Assembly: GCA_003533975.1 (NCBI GenBank)
Contig: DQCL01000218.1
Location: 1 to 5,844, forward strand
Length of the DNA: 5,844 bases
From: Octadecabacter sp.
Lineage (GTDB): Bacteria; Pseudomonadota; Alphaproteobacteria; Rhodobacterales; Rhodobacteraceae
Direction of reading: 5' to 3'
Shown: positions 1-5,605 of the stretch, one piece after another
Position numbering within the stretch: position 1 is the stretch's first letter
How the letters are laid out: each line of letters starts with the position of its first letter
The notes under the pieces: model-generated
Databases searched by the model: none
What the model was told of the DNA's origin: nothing
The model's input: the letters and a program-made list of their open reading frames with translations, nothing else
Program-made: the position numbers and the translations under genes

Positions 1-75
1 GCGAACAACATACCAGCCATTATCACTGCTGTAGCAATCGCATGGTTGTTGCAATTCATGGGGCTTTCAAAATGA
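1..75 (+). CDS. 3' end of an unidentified membrane protein gene (partial)
   Basis: Frame 1 is open from the window edge and ends with TGA at 73-75, giving 24 residues. They read as a hydrophobic helix (IPAIITAVAIAWLLQFMG, residues 5-22) followed by a short LSK tail, which is what a C-terminal transmembrane segment looks like. The stop overlaps the ATG of the next gene in an ATGA (72-75), a common coupling arrangement in alphaproteobacterial operons and the main support that this is a real gene end. Frame 2 is closed by a stop early on. Frame 3 is open but belongs to the ASCH gene. The family cannot be named from 24 residues; a small integral membrane protein or the last helix of a transporter are both possible. 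The start lies outside the window. Confidence 0.65.
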   Translation, partial: ANNIPAIITAVAIAWLLQFMGLSK

Positions 76-509
76 CCGACAACATCGAAGACCTGCAAGA
101 AACATACCCAGGCGCCGGAACGTTCCAGTTTGGCGATAGTGCGGAAACCTGTGCCGAGAACATCCATCTTGTGCGCAAGAAAAACAAACGAGCGACCTGC
201 GCGCCTTTGCGCGATTTCAAAGACGACCCCGCCTCCATGCCCGTCGTCGGCCGTGTCGATATCGTTGCGGATTGGGACGGCACGCCGACCTTCGTTGTCA
301 AAACCGTGCGTGTTGATGAAGTCCGCTTTTGCGACGTCACCGAAAACATGGCCAAAGCCGACGGGTTCAAAGACCTGCTGGCATGGCGCAAAGGCACCAA
401 AGCCAGCATCTCGCGCACTGGCAACTGGGACCCCGCCATGTTGTTATTATTCGAATTCTTTTCCCTCGTCGAAGACCTCGACGGGCGCCAGATTGAGGAA
501 AAATCATGA
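72..509 (+). CDS. ASCH domain-containing protein (YhfF/COG4405-like)
   Basis: The product is 145 residues. The N-terminal part follows the pattern of the ASCH-type YhfF family: YPGAGTFQFGDS (12-23), a basic turn RKKNKRATCAPLRDF (35-49), VGRVDIVADWDGTP (59-72), a beta strand FVVKTVRVDEVRF (74-86), and a C-terminal LLAWRKG (102-108) and FSLVED (130-135). ASCH domains have a PUA-like beta-barrel that is thought to bind RNA; some members are amidohydrolases or RNases, but most, including this group, have no settled role. The ATG at 72 is preferred over the in-frame ATG at 42: the family similarity begins there, the upstream gene ends on it, and a weak GGGG (60-63) sits 8 bases upstream. The 3' end overlaps pheT by ATGA. 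K39 and T42 keep the KxxT spacing known from the active site of E. coli YqfB, but an equivalent catalytic Glu is not obvious. Family call firm; function unknown. Confidence 0.9.
   Translation: MTDNIEDLQETYPGAGTFQFGDSAETCAENIHLVRKKNKRATCAPLRDFKDDPASMPVVGRVDIVADWDGTPTFVVKTVRVDEVRFCDVTENMAKADGFKDLLAWRKGTKASISRTGNWDPAMLLLFEFFSLVEDLDGRQIEEKS
495..500 (+). promoter_or_regulatory. Shine-Dalgarno site of pheT inside the ASCH gene
   Basis: GAGGAA at 495-500 lies 5 bases before the pheT ATG at 506 and is inside the last codons of the ASCH gene. Together with the ATGA stop-start overlap at 506-509 it fixes the pheT start and points to reinitiation or coupled translation from the ASCH gene. No promoter can fit between the two genes. 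Confidence 0.75.
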
Positions 510-2905
510 AATTCACACTCTCTTGGCTCAAATCCCATCTTGATACGGATGCGTCCGTGGACGAGATTTGCGACACGCTCACCGACCTTGGTCTTGAAGT
601 CGAAGGCGTCGAAAATCCGGCTGCCAAGCTGGCCGATTTCGTTATTGGCAAGGTGACGGCAGCCGAAAAGCACCCAGATGCCGACAAGCTGAAAGTTTGT
701 ACTGTCGAGGCTGGCTATGGCCCAACGCAGATCATTTGTGGCGCACCAAACGCGCGTGAGGGGATCACCGTTGTTGTTGCCAAACCCGGCACCTATATCC
801 CCGGCCTCGATATTACCATTTCCGTCGGCAAAATCCGTGGCATTGAAAGCTTCGGCATGATGGCGTCCGAAAAGGAGCTTGAGCTGTCCGACGAACACAA
901 CGGCATCATCGAATTGCCTGCGGGCGAAATCGGCCAATCGTTTGCCGACTATCTGGCGGAACATGATCCTTCCCGTGTCGATCCTGTAATTGAGATCGCG
1001 ATCACGCCGAACCGCCCTGACGCACTGGGCGTGCGTGGTGTGGCGCGTGATTTGGCGGCGCGTGGTCTTGGTAAACTGAAACCGTGTGACGTTGATGTTG
1101 TCGCGGCGCGTTTCCCAAGCCCCGTGTCGGTGACCATTGATGACGATGCGAAATCGGATGTGCCGGTATTTTTTGGCCGTCTTATCAAGGGCGTCAAAAA
1201 CGGCCCGAGCCCTGATTGGTTGCAGCAGCAGTTGCGCGCTATTGGATTGCGCCCGATTTCTTTCCTCGTGGATGTGACGAACTGGTTTACCTACGATCTG
1301 AACCGCCCGTTGCACGTGTTTGATGCAGACAAGATTACAGGGAACGCCTTGCGTTTGCACCGCGCCAAGGGGGATGAGACCCTCGTGGGCTTGGACGAAA
1401 AAGAATACACGTTCCCCGAAGGCGCGATCGTTATTTCGGACGCTGAAGGTCCGGAAAGCATTGGCGGCGTGATGGGTGGTTTGCGGACTGGCTGTACTGA
1501 GGACACAGTGAATGTGTTTGTTGAGGCGGCCTATTTTGAGCCAATCCGTACTGCGTATACTGGCCGAGCATTAAAGCTGAATTCCGATGCGCGGTATCGT
1601 TTTGAACGCGGCATCGACCCAGAGTTCACGCCGATCGGCTTAGAGCACGCTGTGCGGATGATCGTGGATAACGCCGGTGGCGAGGCGTCCGAAGTCGTTC
1701 AAGCTGGTGCAATCCCTGACACGTCGCGGGCCTATAAACTTGATACGGATCGCTGCTCGTCCCTCGTTGGAATGGACATTCCAGCGGATACCCAACGCGA
1801 GACGCTGACGGCGCTGGGCTTCGTGATGGATGGCGATATGGCCAAGGTTCCAAGCTGGCGCCCTGATGTGCAGGGTGAAGCGGACCTCGTTGAAGAAGTG
1901 GCGCGCATTGCGTCACTGTCCAACCTCAAACCCGTTCCGATGCCGCGTGTACGTGCAGGCGTTCCCGCCCCAGTGCTGACCCCGATGCAGAAACGTTTGC
2001 AGATGGCGCGACGCACTACTGCGGCGCTGGGCTACAACGAATGCGTCACCTATTCCTTTATCGACCAAGCCTCTGCGACCTTGTTTGGCGGTGGTACGGA
2101 CGCGACGATGTTGGCCAACCCGATCTCTAGCGAAATGTCCCACATGCGCCCCGCGCTTTTGCCGGGCTTGTTGCAGGCCGCGTCCCGTAATCAAGCACGT
2201 GGGCAAAATAACCTCGCGCTGTTTGAAGCTGGCGATGCGTTCCACGGCGGAGAGCCAACAGAACAACACAGCCTCGTGACGGGTATCCTTGTTGGGAAAA
2301 CTGGCCCGAAGGACGTGCATGGCGCGTCGCGCGATGTCGATATTTTTGATGCTAAAGCAGATGCTGAGGCGATCCTGTCAGCGATGGGCGCGCCTAGTAA
2401 GGTTCAAATTTTGCGTGGCGCGGGCGATGCGTGGCACCCTGGTCGCCATGGAATGATCTGCCTTGGCCCGAAGAAGGTGCTTGGCATCTTTGGTGAAATT
2501 CACCCGAAGATCCTTACCGCGCTCGACGTTAAAGGGCCGGTTGTTGGCTTTGTTCTGTTCCCAGAGCAAATTCCAGTGCCGAAGAACACGACGGTCAATC
2601 GCGGCGCGGCGTCTGTTCCGGAATTGCAGGCTGTAGAGCGCGACTTTGCATTTGTAATGGATGCATCTGTGGATGCATTGACCGCAACAAATGCAGCGGC
2701 AGGTGCGGACAAGGTGCTCATTGAAAACGTGCGTGTTTTCGACGAATTCATCGGTGGAAACTTGGGCGACGGTAAGAAATCCCTCGCGATGACCGTGCGC
2801 CTGCAGCCGAGCGATGCGACGTTAAAGGAAGCGGACATTGAAACCGTGAGTGCCAAGATCATCGAGAAGGTAACGAAAGCGACCGGCGGTACATTGCGCA
2901 GTTAA
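506..2905 (+). CDS. pheT: Phenylalanine-tRNA ligase beta subunit
   Basis: PheT pairs with PheS in a cytoplasmic alpha2-beta2 enzyme that charges tRNA-Phe with phenylalanine using ATP. The beta subunit binds the tRNA and removes mischarged tyrosine. At 799 residues it has the usual bacterial full length. Domains in order: short N-terminal B1 region (1-38); EMAP/OB-fold tRNA-binding domain (about 40-150, with KHPDADKL at 55-62 and CGAPN at 78-82); ITPNRPDALGV (166-176); B3/B4 editing module (about 215-370, with RPLHVFDADKI at 267-277 and GGVMGG at 320-325); B5 domain (about 405-475), whose WRPDVQGEADLVEEVARI holds the expected metal-ligand acids D454, D460, E463 and E464; a catalytic-like core (about 490-690); and the C-terminal ferredoxin-fold anticodon-binding domain (about 705-798, with PELQAVERDFAFV). 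The start is set by GAGGAA at 495-500 and the overlap with the ASCH gene. No frameshift or missing motif was seen. pheS is presumed upstream. Confidence 0.99.
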   Translation: MKFTLSWLKSHLDTDASVDEICDTLTDLGLEVEGVENPAAKLADFVIGKVTAAEKHPDADKLKVCTVEAGYGPTQIICGAPNAREGITVVVAKPGTYIPGLDITISVGKIRGIESFGMMASEKELELSDEHNGIIELPAGEIGQSFADYLAEHDPSRVDPVIEIAITPNRPDALGVRGVARDLAARGLGKLKPCDVDVVAARFPSPVSVTIDDDAKSDVPVFFGRLIKGVKNGPSPDWLQQQLRAIGLRPISFLVDVTNWFTYDLNRPLHVFDADKITGNALRLHRAKGDETLVGLDEKEYTFPEGAIVISDAEGPESIGGVMGGLRTGCTEDTVNVFVEAAYFEPIRTAYTGRALKLNSDARYRFERGIDPEFTPIGLEHAVRMIVDNAGGEASEVVQAGAIPDTSRAYKLDTDRCSSLVGMDIPADTQRETLTALGFVMDGDMAKVPSWRPDVQGEADLVEEVARIASLSNLKPVPMPRVRAGVPAPVLTPMQKRLQMARRTTAALGYNECVTYSFIDQASATLFGGGTDATMLANPISSEMSHMRPALLPGLLQAASRNQARGQNNLALFEAGDAFHGGEPTEQHSLVTGILVGKTGPKDVHGASRDVDIFDAKADAEAILSAMGAPSKVQILRGAGDAWHPGRHGMICLGPKKVLGIFGEIHPKILTALDVKGPVVGFVLFPEQIPVPKNTTVNRGAASVPELQAVERDFAFVMDASVDALTATNAAAGADKVLIENVRVFDEFIGGNLGDGKKSLAMTVRLQPSDATLKEADIETVSAKIIEKVTKATGGTLRS

Positions 2906-3789
2906 TCCGCAGCAATCGCCTCTGCCAGAATATCAAACACCAGCCTGATACGCGGGCTGGTGTGGACTTCGCGATGGGTTACAAGCCAGATCGGAAACTC
3001 CACTTTGAGGTCCGATAAAACCCGCTCCATCCCATCGGTTTGATCGCCTATTGTCTCATCCATCGGGCAAATTCCGAGACCCGCGCGGGCCATTTCCCAC
3101 GCAACGATGCCACTTTCGGATATCGTTTTGTAAACATCACGGGTCAGTGGAATGCCAAGGCCGTTCATATACTCGACGTTCCGGACGGGGTCTCCAAATG
3201 CGACCCAGTCATGATGCGCTAGATCAGTAGGGGTTTCAGGGCGCCCACGTTTGTCCAAATAACTGGAAGCGGCGTAAAAGTGGCCTCGTGCGTTGCGTAC
3301 CAGCCGTGCAACCAGATCAGGCTGTTCAGGTCGAACATTACGGATTGCGATGTCTGCTTCACGTCGCATCAAGTCAGAGATGTCGTTGGTCGCGACGATC
3401 TCGATATTGAGCCCCGGAGTGCGATTGCGGACGTCTAAAACGATTTTCGGAAGGAAATACGATGCATAGATATCGCTGGCAGTAATGCGCACTTCGCCGC
3501 TGATATCAGACCTTTGCGCAGCGGCAGTTAACGCTACTTTTTGCGCCGCGTTGCCCATTTCACGTACATGGGCCAGCAATTCACGCCCTGCATCTGTTAA
3601 CTCCAACCCGCGCCCAACCCGTTCAAATAAGAGGACGGATAGGTCCCGCTCTAAGGCTGCGACCTGGCGGCTTAGCGTTGGTTGCGTAAGGCCAAGTTTA
3701 CGGGCTGCACCAGACAATGAAGCGGTTTCAGCAGTCGCAAGAAAGCTGCGCAAATGGGTCCAGTCTAGTCTATCAGGGTCTATTTCCAT
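2902..3789 (-). CDS. LysR-type transcriptional regulator
   Basis: The product is 295 residues, typical for a LysR-type regulator, a tetrameric DNA-binding protein whose C-terminal domain senses a small ligand. The N-terminal winged helix-turn-helix spans about 8-67: LDWTHLRSFLATAETASLSGAARKL, then LTQPTLSRQVAALE (34-47) and LFERVGRGLELTDAG (54-68). A linker helix follows (about 70-95), then the periplasmic-binding-like effector domain (about 97-290; GEVRITASDIYASYFLP, DIAIRNVRP, GLGICPM). The ATG at 3789 is chosen because family similarity begins there and the best promoter (3797-3824) ends just upstream. In-frame starts at 3840 (ATG) and 3861 (TTG) would lie beyond that promoter and add a non-conserved tail. 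No Shine-Dalgarno precedes it. The gene converges on pheT with overlapping stops and is divergent from the methyltransferase, its most likely target besides itself. The ligand is unknown. Confidence 0.93.
   Translation of the reverse strand: MEIDPDRLDWTHLRSFLATAETASLSGAARKLGLTQPTLSRQVAALERDLSVLLFERVGRGLELTDAGRELLAHVREMGNAAQKVALTAAAQRSDISGEVRITASDIYASYFLPKIVLDVRNRTPGLNIEIVATNDISDLMRREADIAIRNVRPEQPDLVARLVRNARGHFYAASSYLDKRGRPETPTDLAHHDWVAFGDPVRNVEYMNGLGIPLTRDVYKTISESGIVAWEMARAGLGICPMDETIGDQTDGMERVLSDLKVEFPIWLVTHREVHTSPRIRLVFDILAEAIAAD
2937..2963. terminator. Candidate bidirectional stem-loop at the pheT/regulator convergence
   Basis: ACACCAGCC (2937-2945) and GGCTGGTGT (2955-2963) form a perfect 9-bp GC-rich stem with a 9-base loop. 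It lies 32 bases after the pheT stop and inside the last codons of the LysR-type gene. On the minus strand it is followed by TTTGATATT, a weak T-rich stretch; on the plus strand there is no T-run. Because the two genes have overlapping stops, any transcript end must lie inside the opposite gene, and this is the best nearby candidate. It could also be a chance product of the coding sequence. Confidence 0.3.
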
Positions 3790-3796
3790 GCATATG

Positions 3797-3824
3797 TGTA
3801 TAGATATCTTGCGATTTTCGTCAA
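3797..3824 (-). promoter_or_regulatory. Sigma70-like promoter of the LysR-type gene
   Basis: Read on the minus strand: -35 TTGACG (3824-3819, 5/6 to consensus), a 16-base spacer, and -10 TATACA (3802-3797, 4/6). Transcription would begin around 3790-3791, one or two bases before the ATG at 3789, which predicts a leaderless or nearly leaderless mRNA and agrees with the lack of a ribosome-binding site. The methyltransferase lies on the other side of the gap, so a regulator bound here could control both directions. Confidence 0.6.
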
Positions 3825-3859
3825 TTCCGCCGCGATCCATACAAATGTAGGGTGAGGCC

Positions 3860-3866
3860 AAAGGAG
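3860..3866 (+). promoter_or_regulatory. Shine-Dalgarno site fixing the methyltransferase start
   Basis: AAAGGAG at 3860-3866 lies 6 bases before ATG 3873. This strong site decides for 3873 over the in-frame GTG at 3852, which would place the ribosome-binding site inside the coding region. Confidence 0.85.
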
Positions 3867-3872
3867 ACTATT

Positions 3873-4505
3873 ATGAAAGACGCAGCAACATTCTGGGACA
3901 AGATCGCACCCAAGTACGCCCAAGGCCCGATCAAGGACATGGCCGCCTACGAATATACGTTAGAGCGGACCAAGTCCTACCTTAACGTTGATGATCGTGT
4001 GCTTGAGATGGGGTGCGGCACAGGTTCAACAGCTTTGCTGATTGCGCCGCATGTCCGCGAAATCGTTGGCACAGATGTATCACCTGCGATGATTGAAATT
4101 GCGACATCTAAGGCGAGCGCAGCAGGGATCAAGAACGCTAAGTTTCAGGTCGCGACAGCGCTGGATGCAGCTACGACGTCTGAGACCGTTGATGCAGTAC
4201 TCGGTTTTAATCTTTTTCACCTTGTTAACGGTGCGGAAGACGTTTTTGCAGAAGCCTATAAATCGCTCCGCAAGGGTGGATATTTCATCTCAAAGACGCC
4301 CTGCTTGGGCGATAAATCTATTGGCCTGAAACGTTTCTTATTCAGTGCGATGATCCGACCGATGCAATGGCTTGGAAAAGCGCCTTACGTTCGCTTTTTC
4401 ACACATAAGGAATATGAGGACGCATTGCGCTTCGCAGGTTTTGATATCGTAGAAACCGGAAATTTTCCGGCAATTTCGCGCTATGTGGTGGCACGTAAAA
4501 CCTGA
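3873..4505 (+). CDS. Class I SAM-dependent methyltransferase
   Basis: The product is 210 residues, a single Rossmann-type methyltransferase domain that transfers a methyl group from S-adenosylmethionine to an unidentified acceptor. Motif I is VLEMGCGTGS (43-52), the glycine-rich SAM loop. The acidic residue that holds the SAM ribose is D68 in IVGTDVS. Motif post-I continues as PAMIEIA (71-77), motif IV as VDAVLGFNLFHLV (106-118), and LRKGGYFISKTP (132-143) is the usual later strand. After this, MIRPMQWLGKAPYVRFFTHKEY (160-181) and FDIVETGNFPAISRYVVARK (190-209) close the domain. No signal peptide or membrane helix is evident, so it should be cytoplasmic. It is divergent from the LysR-type gene and is followed after 34 bp by ytoQ on the same strand, probably in one operon. 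Small-molecule methylation is more likely than rRNA or DNA methylation, since no target-recognition region is present. Confidence 0.92.
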   Translation: MKDAATFWDKIAPKYAQGPIKDMAAYEYTLERTKSYLNVDDRVLEMGCGTGSTALLIAPHVREIVGTDVSPAMIEIATSKASAAGIKNAKFQVATALDAATTSETVDAVLGFNLFHLVNGAEDVFAEAYKSLRKGGYFISKTPCLGDKSIGLKRFLFSAMIRPMQWLGKAPYVRFFTHKEYEDALRFAGFDIVETGNFPAISRYVVARKT

Positions 4506-4528
4506 TTGGATAGACTGGCGGCAAATAT

Positions 4529-4534
4529 AGGAGG
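4529..4534 (+). promoter_or_regulatory. Consensus Shine-Dalgarno site of ytoQ
   Basis: AGGAGG at 4529-4534 lies 5 bases before ATG 4540, a perfect match to the anti-Shine-Dalgarno core. It settles the start and suggests strong translation. The 34-base gap after the methyltransferase stop shows no promoter or terminator. Confidence 0.85.
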
Positions 4535-4539
4535 CTATA

Positions 4540-4986
4540 ATGCTCAACGTATATCTTTCAGGTGAAATTCATACAGACTGGCGCGAACAGATAGTTGACG
4601 GGGCGAAGGGGCTCGACGTTTCGTTCAACAGCCCTGTTACCAATCACGAAGCTTCAGACGATTGTGGTGTGAATATTCTTGGTGCCGAGCCAAACAAGTA
4701 TTGGCATGACCACAAGGGCGCGATGGTCAATGCGATCCGGACTCGGAAAGGTATTGAGGATGCCGATGTTGTCGTAGTGCGGTTTGGTGAAAAGTACCGC
4801 CAATGGAATGCCGCGTTCGATGCAGGATTCGCTGCGGCGATGGGTAAATCTTTGATTGTATTGCAGCAGCCGGACCATGATCATGCACTGAAAGAAGTGG
4901 ATGCAGCAGCGTTGGCCGTCGCGCGTGAGCCCAGTGAAGTTGTCGAAATTCTGCGCTATGTCCTTACCGGAGAATTACCTGCTTGA
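4540..4986 (+). CDS. ytoQ: YtoQ family protein
   Basis: The product is 148 residues and has the hallmark N-terminus of the YtoQ family, MLNVYLSGEIHTDWREQI. The fold resembles nucleoside 2-deoxyribosyltransferases and TIR-like/DPRibT proteins: a first strand ending in YLSGE (5-9), then SPVTNHEASDDCG (31-43), IEDADVVVVRFGEKYRQWNAAFDAGFAAAMGKSLIVL (72-108), where the strand-helix-strand with W89 and D94 resembles the nucleotide-sugar site, and a C-terminal helix (about 118-142). No enzyme activity is established for the family as far as I know, so a nucleotide or nucleoside substrate is only an inference. No signal peptide; cytoplasmic. It follows the methyltransferase by 34 bp on the same strand and likely shares its transcript and its control by the LysR-type regulator. 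The family call is firm; the role is unknown. Confidence 0.92.
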   Translation: MLNVYLSGEIHTDWREQIVDGAKGLDVSFNSPVTNHEASDDCGVNILGAEPNKYWHDHKGAMVNAIRTRKGIEDADVVVVRFGEKYRQWNAAFDAGFAAAMGKSLIVLQQPDHDHALKEVDAAALAVAREPSEVVEILRYVLTGELPA

Positions 4987-5007
4987 GACGCTGATCCGTT
5001 CTAGTGT

Positions 5008-5061
5008 TTCCCCGTTGATTTAGGGGGGAAGTTGGAACGAACTTGCCCCTTTGGGAAAAGG
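5008..5061 (+). promoter_or_regulatory. Structured region between ytoQ and mscL with competing hairpins
   Basis: Three stems can be drawn, and they share bases: TTCCCC (5008-5013) with GGGGAA (5025-5030); GGGGAAGTT (5025-5033) with AACTT-g-CCCC (5040-5049, one bulged G, 6-base loop); and CCTTT (5048-5052) with AAAGG (5057-5061), closed by a GGGA tetraloop. The first and second exclude each other, as do the second and third. The second is the strongest and may serve as a terminator for the methyltransferase-ytoQ transcript, although only three T's follow it. It may instead be part of the mscL leader. The rest of the 152-bp gap shows no convincing -35/-10 pair. Confidence 0.3.
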
Positions 5062-5138
5062 CCAGATTAGGTTAATGGTTTTGGGGTAAGCGTAAACGGC
5101 AGAGACTGTTGCGCGGTTAGAAAAGTGGGACTAAAGAA

Positions 5139-5552
5139 ATGATTAAAGAATTCAAAGACTTCATCGCCAAGGGCAATGTCATGGACATGGCTGTTGGTAT
5201 CATCATCGGTGCTGCGTTCACTGCAATCGTTGGCAGCCTTGTTGCAGATCTGATCAATCCGATTATCAGCCTGTTCATGGGCGGTGCCGATTTCAGCGGC
5301 ATGTATGCAAACCTGAGCGATGGTGAATATGCCAACATCGGTGCAGCCGAAGAAGCCGGTGCAGCTGTCTTCGCCTATGGTCGTTTCATCATGGCGATCA
5401 TCAATTTCCTTGTCATCGCATTTGTTGTGTTCATGCTGGTGCGTCAGGTCAACAAGATGAAGAAGGCTGAAGAAGAAGCCCCTGCCGCCGAACCAGCAGG
5501 CCCGACACAGGAAGAACTTCTGGCAGACATCCTGAAAGCTTTGAAGAAGTAA
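5139..5552 (+). CDS. mscL: Large-conductance mechanosensitive channel MscL
   Basis: MscL forms a pentamer in the inner membrane that opens under membrane tension and releases solutes during hypo-osmotic shock. The 137 residues match the usual length. The N-terminal amphipathic helix is [13 protein letters not shown] (1-13). The first membrane helix (about 14-48) carries the family signature [12 protein letters not shown] (16-27), SLVADLINP (33-41) and the GGADF turn (48-52). The extracellular loop (about 52-76) is acidic and alanine-rich, the second helix spans about 77-102 ([22 protein letters not shown]), and the cytoplasmic part ends in a Pro/Ala/Glu linker and the helix [15 protein letters not shown] (123-137). 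Aligned to E. coli MscL with an offset of two, the pore constriction residues L19 and V23 become M17 and I21. GGGA (5127-5130) is a weak ribosome-binding site 8 bases before the ATG. It is a single-gene unit with its own terminator. Confidence 0.98.
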   Translation: MIKEFKDFIAKGNVMDMAVGIIIGAAFTAIVGSLVADLINPIISLFMGGADFSGMYANLSDGEYANIGAAEEAGAAVFAYGRFIMAIINFLVIAFVVFMLVRQVNKMKKAEEEAPAAEPAGPTQEELLADILKALKK

Positions 5553-5571
5553 GAATCCGCTTCGGATGAAG

Positions 5572-5603
5572 AAGGCCCGCCATTCAGTTGGCGGGCCTTT
5601 TTT
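5572..5603 (+). terminator. Intrinsic terminator of mscL
   Basis: AAGGCCCGCC (5572-5581) and GGCGGGCCTT (5590-5599) form a perfect 10-bp stem with an 8-base loop, running into six T's (5598-5603) and, after one G, three more. It starts 20 bases after the mscL stop. Read from the minus strand the hairpin is followed only by CTTCATCCG, so it should end ald transcription less well. A smaller ATCCG/CGGAT hairpin (5555-5567) precedes it. Confidence 0.93.
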
Positions 5604-5605
5604 GT

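Larger units (their letters stand above)
3790..3872. promoter_or_regulatory. Divergent control region with candidate operator sites
   Basis: This 83-bp gap separates the LysR-type gene from the methyltransferase. It contains a perfect 8-bp palindrome, AGATATCT (3802-3809), abutting the -10 box of the regulator's own promoter, where a bound repressor could block it. A second short dyad, TACA-AA-TGTA (3840-3849), lies nearer the methyltransferase. On opposite strands, ATACACATATG (3801-3791) and ATACAAATGTA (3839-3849) resemble each other and could be two half-sites about 48 bp apart. LysR-type regulators typically bind such a shared gap, repress themselves and activate the divergent gene. No good promoter toward the methyltransferase was found (at best TACAAA at 3840-3845 as a -10 without a matching -35), which fits activator dependence. 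The sites are inferred, not shown. Confidence 0.35.

Noticed and set aside
42..71. Longer N-terminus of the ASCH protein from the ATG at 42
   Set aside because: The extra ten residues do not resemble the family, no ribosome-binding site precedes 42, and the region is already coding in another frame for the upstream membrane protein tail.
56..1360. A 434-codon open frame on the minus strand across the ASCH gene and the start of pheT
   Set aside because: It lies antisense to two genes with clear family motifs, crosses their boundary without regard to it, and its protein is rich in Arg and His with no recognisable domain. It is a codon-bias shadow.
2659..2678. Direct repeat GGATGCAT (2659-2666 and 2671-2678) in pheT, also able to fold as a 6-bp stem
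   Set aside because: It encodes two Asp-Ala pairs in the PheT C-terminal domain and is best explained by similar codons. There is no further copy or regulatory context.
3485..3850. A 121-codon open frame on the plus strand opposite the LysR-type gene
   Set aside because: It is antisense to the conserved helix-turn-helix region, runs into the regulator's promoter, and its translation is low-complexity Ser/Arg/Ala without a domain.
3790..3861. Longer starts of the LysR-type protein at 3840 (ATG) or 3861 (TTG)
   Set aside because: Both lie upstream of the best promoter for the gene, lack a ribosome-binding site, and would add a tail not typical of LysR-type proteins, which normally begin just before the helix-turn-helix.
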